Notes under the pieces: generated by a model
The model's input: only the letters and a program-made list of their open reading frames with translations
What the model was told of the DNA's origin: nothing
The model's database searches: none
Translations under genes and position numbers: made by a program
Part shown: positions 58,014 to 64,000 of the stretch, in pieces
Layout of the letters: every line of letters starts with the position of its first letter
Position numbering within the stretch: the stretch's first letter is position 1
Origin: Prochlorococcus sp. scB243_495K23
Lineage (GTDB): Bacteria; Cyanobacteriota; Cyanobacteriia; PCC-6307; Cyanobiaceae
NCBI GenBank assembly: GCA_000635495.1
Contig: JFLW01000003.1
Span: 1-64,000, forward strand
Reading direction: 5' to 3'
Length of the DNA: 64,000 nt

Positions 58014-59543
58014 ATGCCTTTAAGAGGACTGGCTAAAGCCAAGAACTTCACATTGGGGCCAACAGCTCCAATGAAAACTTTTACTGAAAATATCCATATA
58101 CAAACTAAAGAATCAAATAATTTCCGGAATTCTGGAAAGTCTCATAAATTAACCAATAATATCCAAAATGAAAATCTATTTAGGTATGAAAGCAAAATAA
58201 AAAGTGATTTTGATGAAATTGTTCCAACTCTCAAGGAAATTGCTCGAATTCAACATCACGAAGATTTTATAAATAAGGCACAGAAAATATCAAGAAAAAA
58301 TTTGGGAATAGATTTACCCCTACATGTATTAGATAAATCTTGGGTTAAACCTCTTGATATGAGAGCTTTATATGCATGGTGTGCTTTCAAACAGCATGAA
58401 AAATTAAGCGACAATTTTTTTAACAATGATCCACTTGAAGGTGCTGCCGGAAGTAGGGATGCGGAAGACTTTGAAAAATTTCTCTTAGATTGTGGAATAC
58501 ATTTACTTGATATAACTCCTTGTTCAGATGGAAGATTAGCTCATTCAGTTGCTTATGTAATGAGAATACCTTTTAGTTCAGTTAGAAGAAGATCCCATGC
58601 TGGAGCACTGTTTGATATTGAAAATACCGTTAATCGATGGGTGAAAACTGAACATAAAAGATATAGAGAGAATGTTCCAAATGAAGCTCATAAGGATACA
58701 AGGTACTTAAAAGTTGTAACTTATCACTTTAGTTCAGTAGATCCTTTTCATCAGGGATGCGCAGCTCATGGGAGTAATGATGAGTTAGCTGCAGCAGAAG
58801 GTAGAAATAAATTATATGCTTTCAAAGAGGCTGTAGAGAATAGCTTTTGCTGCGGAGCTTCTGTGGATTTAATGTTAATTGGACTTGATACAGACACTGA
58901 TTCATTAAAAATACATTTATCAACTAGCGATGGCGGTATAGATTTAGAAAAAACTATTTCTACATTAGACATTTATAATTCAACAATAAATTTCTCAAGA
59001 GAGGATGCAGAAAGAGAAATTTGCCAGACAATATCTAAGCAATCTTCAAAAGATAAACTCAGTGGACTGGAAAAATTTATGTATAAATTAATTGTCAATA
59101 ATATTTCTCAAATTGATTATGTTAAGAGTTTTCATAATGGTTCTTATAAAGATATTGGACATGCAGAGAGGTTTATTGGAGTAGGTATAGGTTTCAAAGA
59201 AGTACATCTCAGAAATTTAACTTATTTTGCTCATTTAGATACAGTCGAAGAAGGGGCTCCTGATTTAGATGTAGGAGTGAAGATTTTTACTGGACTAAAT
59301 GTTTCTCAAGATTTACCTATTCCGGTAGTAATAAGATTTGATTACTCTGGAAAAGTCCCCGGAGCAAAAGAGAGGGCAATAAATGATTGTGAAAGAGTTA
59401 ATAATGCGATATCAATTAGATATAAAAATTTAGTTGATCAAGGTTTGTTACACACTTGCTCTACTATTAGAGATAGGGACAACATTCATTCCGCTCAAAT
59501 TATTGGAATGTCTTTAGATAAAAAAACAGAGGAGGCTCACTAA
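58014..59543 (+). CDS. csoSCA: Carboxysomal carbonic anhydrase CsoSCA
   Basis: The 509-residue enzyme (formerly CsoS3) converts bicarbonate to CO2 within the shell and is bound to its inner face. ITPCSDGRLAHSVAYVMRIP near residue 160 carries the zinc cysteine with the Asp-Arg pair, and YHFSSVDPFHQGCAAHGSND near residue 240 supplies the zinc histidine and second cysteine, as in beta-type carbonic anhydrases. The N-terminal 70 residues are poorly ordered and resemble the Rubisco/CsoS2-contact region. It lies seven bases after csoS2 and two before csoS4A. Confidence 0.95.
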   Translation: MPLRGLAKAKNFTLGPTAPMKTFTENIHIQTKESNNFRNSGKSHKLTNNIQNENLFRYESKIKSDFDEIVPTLKEIARIQHHEDFINKAQKISRKNLGIDLPLHVLDKSWVKPLDMRALYAWCAFKQHEKLSDNFFNNDPLEGAAGSRDAEDFEKFLLDCGIHLLDITPCSDGRLAHSVAYVMRIPFSSVRRRSHAGALFDIENTVNRWVKTEHKRYRENVPNEAHKDTRYLKVVTYHFSSVDPFHQGCAAHGSNDELAAAEGRNKLYAFKEAVENSFCCGASVDLMLIGLDTDTDSLKIHLSTSDGGIDLEKTISTLDIYNSTINFSREDAEREICQTISKQSSKDKLSGLEKFMYKLIVNNISQIDYVKSFHNGSYKDIGHAERFIGVGIGFKEVHLRNLTYFAHLDTVEEGAPDLDVGVKIFTGLNVSQDLPIPVVIRFDYSGKVPGAKERAINDCERVNNAISIRYKNLVDQGLLHTCSTIRDRDNIHSAQIIGMSLDKKTEEAH

Positions 59544-59545
59544 TT

Positions 59546-59797
59546 ATGTTAATTTGCAAGGTTGTAAAACCACTTGTTTCTACCAATAGGATTCCTGGTT
59601 TTGAACATAAACATCTGCAGGTTGTATTAGATGGTTCTTCAAGTAAAGTTGCAGTTGATGCTGTTGGCTGTAAGCCAGGAGATTGGGTTATTTGTGTTGG
59701 AAGTTCTGCAGCTAGGGAAGCAGCGGGAAGTAAATCTTATCCAAGCGATTTAACGATTGTTGGAATAATTGATCATTGGGATCCTGACAAGTCATAA
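59546..59797 (+). CDS. csoS4A: Carboxysome vertex pentamer protein CsoS4A
   Basis: The 83-residue product is a BMV (EutN/CcmL) pentamer that closes the icosahedral vertices. MLICKVVKPLVSTNRIPGFE opens it, VAVDAVGCKPGDWVICVGSSAARE is the core and DLTIVGIIDHWD the end. Two bases separate it from csoSCA, so translation is coupled. Confidence 0.96.
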   Translation: MLICKVVKPLVSTNRIPGFEHKHLQVVLDGSSSKVAVDAVGCKPGDWVICVGSSAAREAAGSKSYPSDLTIVGIIDHWDPDKS

Positions 59798-59815
59798 AAA
59801 AGGAGGATATAAATT

Positions 59816-60064
59816 GTGGAAATTATGAAGGTACTAGGAAGAATGGTATGTACTCAAAGAGTCGCTGGCTTAGGTTATATGAATTTACGAATTTTAGAAA
59901 ATAATAAAGGAAAGAAAGTAGTTGCTGTTGATCCTGTTGGAGCAAGAGAAGGTAACTGGGTTTTTACTGCTAGTGGCTCTGCCGCTAGATTTGCATGCCC
60001 TAATCCAGAAGTTCAAACCGATTTAACAATTGGAGGTATTATTGACTATTGGGAGAGTGACTAA
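59816..60064 (+). CDS. csoS4B: Carboxysome vertex pentamer protein CsoS4B
   Basis: The 82-residue paralogue of CsoS4A shows MKVLGRMVCTQRVAGLGYMN, the core VVAVDPVGAREGNWVFTASG and the end LTIGGIIDYWESD. The start is decided by the ribosome binding site: AGGAGG at 59801-59806 lies nine bases before GTG 59816 but 18 before the ATG at 59825, so I choose the GTG. A clear Shine-Dalgarno like this is unusual in the window. Confidence 0.94.
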   Translation: MEIMKVLGRMVCTQRVAGLGYMNLRILENNKGKKVVAVDPVGAREGNWVFTASGSAARFACPNPEVQTDLTIGGIIDYWESD

Positions 60065-60139
60065 AAATTTTAACTTCAAAAATTAATTGAGAAACTTTCT
60101 TGAATGTATAGTGTTAATTAATCTTGAATAAAGAATGTA

Positions 60140-60379
60140 ATGTGGATTGAAAGAGAATCACCTTTGAGGATTGAAAAAAGATTTGAATTTGATCAATACT
60201 CAAAAATTAGTAAATTCATGGGGGAAATTGAGAAATTATGCAAAGAAAGGGGTATCTATCCAAATATCAGCTTCGGTAAGAATTTTGTAAGTCTTTCAAT
60301 ATTTTTAGATAATAAAAAAATATCAGAAAAGGAAAAAGACTTTTCAATGGATATTGATAAATTTTATATAGAGGATTAG
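60140..60379 (+). CDS. Carboxysome-associated Rubisco assembly factor acRAF (PCD-like)
   Basis: The 79-residue protein has the pterin-4a-carbinolamine dehydratase fold: RIEKRFEFDQYSKISKFMGE, LCKERGIYPNISFGKNFVSL and a final acidic helix. At the place of the catalytic HHPNW of true dehydratases it reads IYPNI, so both histidines are gone and enzymatic activity is unlikely. Position at the end of a cso operon, size and this loss match the alpha-carboxysomal Rubisco assembly factor, which acts as a chaperone of Rubisco. A real dehydratase is at 793-1080. Confidence 0.88.
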   Translation: MWIERESPLRIEKRFEFDQYSKISKFMGEIEKLCKERGIYPNISFGKNFVSLSIFLDNKKISEKEKDFSMDIDKFYIED

Positions 60380-60385
60380 TCCTTT

Positions 60386-60613
60386 TTAATAATTATTAGG
60401 CTTTGCAATATCTCTTTTGATTAAAGCCATTAAATACGTTGGGGCTTTATATCTACCAGGTAGACATCTATTTAAAGTCTCAAGATGACTCCAACACACT
60501 GTCTTTTCTATATCTTTAACTGAGTTTCCTTTTAAGATTAATAGTCTAAGAGCTTTGCAAAATAAAGGATAACCCGCTTCTAGTTCATCTATATTAAGCT
60601 TTGCTGCTGACAT
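60386..60613 (-). CDS. Small conserved hypothetical protein (75 aa, possibly DUF3136)
   Basis: The 75-residue product is soluble and helical with ELEAGYPLFCKALRLLILKG near the N-terminus and VCWSHLETLNRCLPGRYKAP in the middle, including three cysteines. It resembles the small family I remember as DUF3136 from marine picocyanobacteria, though I am not certain. It is convergent with the acRAF gene, six bases apart. No function is known to me. Confidence 0.6.
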   Translation of the reverse strand: MSAAKLNIDELEAGYPLFCKALRLLILKGNSVKDIEKTVCWSHLETLNRCLPGRYKAPTYLMALIKRDIAKPNNY

Positions 60614-60698
60614 AGATCAAAGATGAATTATCAACTAATAATCTATACAACTATGGTGCACAATTGGTTCATATTTCAAATTTCTCAATAATTAGAAA

Positions 60699-61091
60699 TT
60701 AATCTAGAAATGCGACGCAATCTATTTCAACTAAAACTCCTTTTGGTAGAGATGAAACTTCCACACAGGCCCTTGCTGGAGGATTCTCTATATTAAAAAA
60801 ATCACTATATATTTTATTGACAATTTGAAAATTACTTAAGTCCGTTAAGTAAATAGTTGTTTTTATTACATCCTCTTTTTTGGCTCCACCAGCTTTAAGA
60901 ACTTCTGCAAGATTTTTTAAAACTTGAATAGTTTCCTTCTCTATATCACCTAAACATGTTATTTCATTTAAAGTTGGGTCTATAGCAATTTGACCAGAAC
61001 AATAGATAAAATCTCCAGCTTTTATTGCTTGATTATAAGGTCCTACTGGATCTGGAGCATTTGATGTTTTAATTACTTGTTTGGGGGACAT
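60699..61091 (-). CDS. ridA: RidA-family enamine/imine deaminase
   Basis: The 130-residue protein is a YjgF/YER057c/RidA member, which hydrolyses reactive 2-aminoacrylate released by PLP enzymes. SNAPDPVGPYNQAIKAGDFI near residue 9, YCSGQIAIDP near residue 31, the catalytic-arginine segment NPPARACVEVSSLPKG near residue 102 and VEIDCVAF at the end are family marks. The gene lies 24 bases downstream of gloB on the same strand. Confidence 0.94.
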   Translation of the reverse strand: MSPKQVIKTSNAPDPVGPYNQAIKAGDFIYCSGQIAIDPTLNEITCLGDIEKETIQVLKNLAEVLKAGGAKKEDVIKTTIYLTDLSNFQIVNKIYSDFFNIENPPARACVEVSSLPKGVLVEIDCVAFLD

Positions 61092-61115
61092 TTGTTTAAG
61101 AAGATACCTATCTAT

Positions 61116-61856
61116 TTAAACCCATAAATCTTTATTTGCTCTTAAAAAAGTAAATTCTTCTAAATTTTTTGCTCTTAAGAAAAGGTTTATTTTCATCTCT
61201 TCATCAAGATAAAATGGAATTGTCAATTCATTAAGTGAAAGTTTTTTTTCAACTTCCGAAAGTTTATTTTTTATATCTTGATCTTTTGGCTTGAGATTCA
61301 ATGCCCACAATATATTTCCCTTTGTATATTCATGTGCACAATATATGAGAGTATTTTTTGGTAAAGATTTGATTCTTTCTAGTGAAGAATACATTTGTTG
61401 ATAAGTTCCCTCAAAAATTCTTCCACAGCCTCCAGAAAATAATGTGTCACCAATAAATAGAACAGGATTTTCCCCATTCAAAAAGAAGGCAATATGTGAG
61501 CTTGTATGACCTAATACTTCAATTATTTTTACTTCTTCCCCTAAAATGTTTAAAGTTTCTCCATCTTCTACAGATACATTTTGAAAAGGGATTCGCTTTT
61601 TTTCTTTGGAGGAAGCAATCACCTTTACATTTGGCCATTTTTCAATAAGAGACTTCGTCCCTCCAATATGGTCTGAATGATGATGAGTTTGCAAAATAGC
61701 TTCTAAGTGAAATTTGTTTTCATTTATATATCTAATAACTGGTTCGTGAATAGATGGATCTACAACTACAACAGATTTATCTTTTACCAACAACCAAATG
61801 ACGTTATCACTTAAAACTCTAAGTCCAATTATATTTCGAGCTTTATTAAATTCCAT
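61116..61856 (-). CDS. gloB: Hydroxyacylglutathione hydrolase (glyoxalase II) type metallo-beta-lactamase
   Basis: The 246-residue protein has the binuclear metal motif [10 protein letters not shown] near residue 57, the third-ligand region [30 protein letters not shown] near residue 138 and AHEYTKGN near residue 180, as in glyoxalase II, which hydrolyses S-lactoylglutathione. I start at ATG 61856 ([11 protein letters not shown]). The frame is open 57 codons further, but that part is antisense to the hisG start and unlike the family. Confidence 0.9.
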   Translation of the reverse strand: MEFNKARNIIGLRVLSDNVIWLLVKDKSVVVVDPSIHEPVIRYINENKFHLEAILQTHHHSDHIGGTKSLIEKWPNVKVIASSKEKKRIPFQNVSVEDGETLNILGEEVKIIEVLGHTSSHIAFFLNGENPVLFIGDTLFSGGCGRIFEGTYQQMYSSLERIKSLPKNTLIYCAHEYTKGNILWALNLKPKDQDIKNKLSEVEKKLSLNELTIPFYLDEEMKINLFLRAKNLEEFTFLRANKDLWV

Positions 61857-61896
61857 TGTTAAATTAGAATGAAGAATCCTTGGAAGAAATTGATCT

Positions 61897-62535
61897 ATGA
61901 TTACTATAGCTTTACCAAAAGGAGCTCTGTTAAAAGATTCAATTTCAACTTTTAAAAAAGCTGGGTTAGATTTCTCTAATGCGTTGGAAGAAAATAATAG
62001 ATCATTAACCTTTGAATCAAATTGCAAACGTGCAAAAGCTCTATTAGTAAGAAATGGAGATGTGCCTGTTTATGTAAGTTATGGTCAGGCTGATTTGGGT
62101 ATTGTTGGGTATGACGTTTTACGAGAATCTGAATTAAAAGTCGCAAAATTATTAGATTTAGGATTTGGGGGTTGTCATATGTCCTTGGCGGTTAAGAAAA
62201 ATAGCAATTATTTAAAACCAACCGATCTTCCAGCGAATTGTAAAGTGGCAAGTAAATTTACAAAAACAGCAAGATCTTATTTTGAAGAATTAAATATTCC
62301 TGTAGAAATAGTTCATTTGACTGGATCAGTCGAGCTTGGTCCTATTACAGGTATGGCAGAGGCAATAGTTGATTTGGTGGCAACCGGAAAGACTCTCAAA
62401 GAGAATGGTTTAATTAAAATAGATGATCTTTATTACTCGACTGCAAGACTAATTGGAAATCCTTTATCTATGAGGTTAGATGATAATCATCTCAGAGATA
62501 CAATTTTATCAATAGAATCAACTAATGCTTTATAG
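61897..62535 (+). CDS. hisG: ATP phosphoribosyltransferase catalytic subunit (short form HisG)
   Basis: The 212-residue product catalyses the first step of histidine synthesis. [20 protein letters not shown] opens it, [19 protein letters not shown] lies near residue 58 and the PRPP-binding [20 protein letters not shown] near residue 147. It lacks the C-terminal regulatory domain of long HisG, so it must act with HisZ, not encoded here. It is divergent from gloB with 40 bases between the starts. Confidence 0.95.
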   Translation: MITIALPKGALLKDSISTFKKAGLDFSNALEENNRSLTFESNCKRAKALLVRNGDVPVYVSYGQADLGIVGYDVLRESELKVAKLLDLGFGGCHMSLAVKKNSNYLKPTDLPANCKVASKFTKTARSYFEELNIPVEIVHLTGSVELGPITGMAEAIVDLVATGKTLKENGLIKIDDLYYSTARLIGNPLSMRLDDNHLRDTILSIESTNAL

Positions 62536-62547
62536 AAGATTAGCTAA

Positions 62548-64000
62548 ATGTTTTTTAAAGATCTTAAAAGGATTAAAAAGTTAGGTAAATATTTGACTAA
62601 TGATAAAAAAACAATCTATCTAATCTTGATAGTTTTGTTACCTGTTTCTTTCTCTGGAGCTATTCAACCATTATTAGTTGGTCAAGCTATTACTATTCTA
62701 AAGAACGAAACTACAGATGTTTGGCTAAGTAAAACATTCTTTGGGCAGTCGATAAATGCCATTATCGTAACTTTATTTATAACTGTTTTATTCAGATTAG
62801 TTTTGCAGGGATACCAAACTTACAATATTCAAGCAGTGGGACAACGTTTGACAGCAAGAATAAGAAGAGAACTTTTTGATCATTCAATATCTTTATCTCT
62901 TAAGTATCACGATAAAATGCCTGTGGGGAAATTATTAACAAGATTAACAAATGATGTTGATGCTTTAGCCGAGGTTTTTGGAAGTGGGGCAGTTGGAGTC
63001 ATTGCTGACTTCGTTAGTCTGATAGTAATTTCTTTGACAATGCTGTCAATTGATCGGGGGCTTGCCATTTTATTACTTTTGACTCAAATACCAGTTTCAT
63101 ATTTTATTGTCTGGCTTCAAAAACGATATAGAAGAGCCAATTATCAAGTAAGGGAAGAATTGTCTCAACTAAACTCTGATTTTCAAGAGAATCTTCAAGG
63201 TTTAGAAGTCGTTCAGATGTTCAGAAGAGAGGCATTTAATAGCAAGAAATTTTCCAAAACTGGGTTTGCTTATAAAAAAGCAGTGAATGGAACAATATTT
63301 TATGACAGTAGTATTTCGGCATTTATAGAATGGATTTCTCTTGCCGCAGTTTCCTTGGTTTTGGCAGTTGGAGGATATCTTGTTACTTCTGGCAATATTG
63401 GTTTAGGAACATTAACAACTTTTATTTTATATTCCCAAAGACTTTTTGAACCTTTAAGGCAACTTGCAGAAAGATTTACTCAAATACAAGGAGGTTTAAC
63501 AGCTGTAGAAAGAATAAACGAATTATTGGATGAAGAAATACAGATTAAGGACTCTACTTCCGCAAAACATTTTTTAGAAAATGCTAAAAATGTAAATAAA
63601 AAGTTTAGGGGTAAAATTGAGTTCACGAATGTTAATTTTTTCTACAACGAAGGAGAACATATCATAAAGAATTTATCTTTTAAGATTAATCCAGGAGAGC
63701 ATGTTGCTTTCGTAGGGCCAACTGGTTCAGGGAAGACAACCATAATAAGACTATTGTGTAGATTGTATGAACCTCAATCGGGTCAAATTTTAATCGATGA
63801 TATAGATATCAAAGATATTCCTATTGCAACTCTTAGAAATATGTTGGGAGTAGTTTTACAAGATACCTTTATCTTTAGTGGAAATGTCGCAGATAATTTA
63901 AAACTGAATTCGAATCTAGACAATCTTGAATTAGAAAATCTTTGTTACGAATTAGGGTTAGATAATTTGTTAAAAAAATTACCAGAAGGTTTGAAAACCT
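62548..64000 (+). CDS. ABC transporter, fused permease-ATPase (MsbA-like), 3'-partial
   Basis: The frame starts at ATG 62548, 12 bases after hisG, and runs off the window, giving 484 residues. The permease half has six likely membrane segments between residues 20 and 310 with the coupling segment GQRLTARIRRELFDHSISLS, and the ATPase half starts near residue 350 with Walker A VGPTGSGKTTIIR near residue 390. The Q-loop LGVVLQDTFIFSGNVADNL is present; the signature and Walker B lie beyond the edge. This layout is shared by lipid and peptide exporters, and the substrate cannot be given. Adjacency to hisG may reflect co-transcription only. Confidence 0.9.
   Translation, partial: MFFKDLKRIKKLGKYLTNDKKTIYLILIVLLPVSFSGAIQPLLVGQAITILKNETTDVWLSKTFFGQSINAIIVTLFITVLFRLVLQGYQTYNIQAVGQRLTARIRRELFDHSISLSLKYHDKMPVGKLLTRLTNDVDALAEVFGSGAVGVIADFVSLIVISLTMLSIDRGLAILLLLTQIPVSYFIVWLQKRYRRANYQVREELSQLNSDFQENLQGLEVVQMFRREAFNSKKFSKTGFAYKKAVNGTIFYDSSISAFIEWISLAAVSLVLAVGGYLVTSGNIGLGTLTTFILYSQRLFEPLRQLAERFTQIQGGLTAVERINELLDEEIQIKDSTSAKHFLENAKNVNKKFRGKIEFTNVNFFYNEGEHIIKNLSFKINPGEHVAFVGPTGSGKTTIIRLLCRLYEPQSGQILIDDIDIKDIPIATLRNMLGVVLQDTFIFSGNVADNLKLNSNLDNLELENLCYELGLDNLLKKLPEGLKT

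Noticed and set aside
61857-62027. 57-codon N-terminal extension of gloB
   Set aside because: It is antisense to the start of hisG and outside the metallo-beta-lactamase fold; MEFNK at 61856 gives the normal length.

Overview
The window is a 64 kb piece of a very AT-rich, gene-dense cyanobacterial chromosome. It carries an alpha-carboxysome operon with form IA Rubisco, light-dependent and dark-operative protochlorophyllide reductases side by side, psaM, psb27, a ferrochelatase with a chlorophyll-binding tail and the acyl-ACP reductase/aldehyde-deformylating oxygenase pair. Together with the low GC, very short intergenic gaps and protein sequences I recognise, this points to a high-light-adapted Prochlorococcus, probably of the HLII type. 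I see no prophage, insertion sequence, CRISPR array, rRNA or tRNA. This is core chromosome, and only two gaps exceed 300 bases.

Layout. 1-13 kb: a CobW metallochaperone running off the left edge, a pterin dehydratase, YjbQ, an M32 carboxypeptidase, an intact inorganic pyrophosphatase, hemC, the principal sigma factor, priA, a TPR/DUF3153 fusion, argB, ssb, cobK and cutA. 13-30 kb: a PfkB kinase, purA, psb27, proS, a small operon (HTH protein, small membrane protein, a second pyrophosphatase with altered catalytic residues, an ArsC/Spx-like protein, signal peptidase), a two-domain histidine phosphatase, a CPBP protease, an FtsL-like protein coupled to ftsI, transaldolase, a geranylgeranyl-reductase-family oxidoreductase, frr, pyrH and cobO. 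30-45 kb: a solitary tyrosine recombinase, hemH, ilvB, a secreted nuclease-fold protein, an operon of an S1-domain protein, a Tab2-like factor and a laccase-domain protein, a creatininase-family protein, the alkane genes with accA and an SDR, folE, trpF, a site-2 protease and a lipoate ligase.

45-52 kb: psaM, light-dependent por, then chlL, chlB and chlN, so both routes from protochlorophyllide to chlorophyllide lie together. 51.7-60.4 kb: csoS1D, rdgB on the opposite strand, then csoS1-cbbL-cbbS-csoS2-csoSCA-csoS4A-csoS4B-acRAF, which together build the carboxysome. A strong terminator-like hairpin sits between cbbS and csoS2 and smaller hairpins between cbbL and cbbS, so transcript dosage along the operon is probably uneven. 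60.4-64 kb: a small conserved protein, ridA, gloB, hisG and an ABC exporter cut by the right edge.

I did not find a wholly new multi-gene system. The best second-look items are: two pyrophosphatases of which the usual cyanobacterial one has lost catalytic residues; a laccase-domain gene whose only plausible start is ATT; an internal lipobox in a TPR/DUF3153 fusion; repeats and palindromes upstream of the carboxysome operon; an FtsL candidate; and a CsoS2 repeat that has lost both its cysteines. Several genes appear to start at TTG or GTG.
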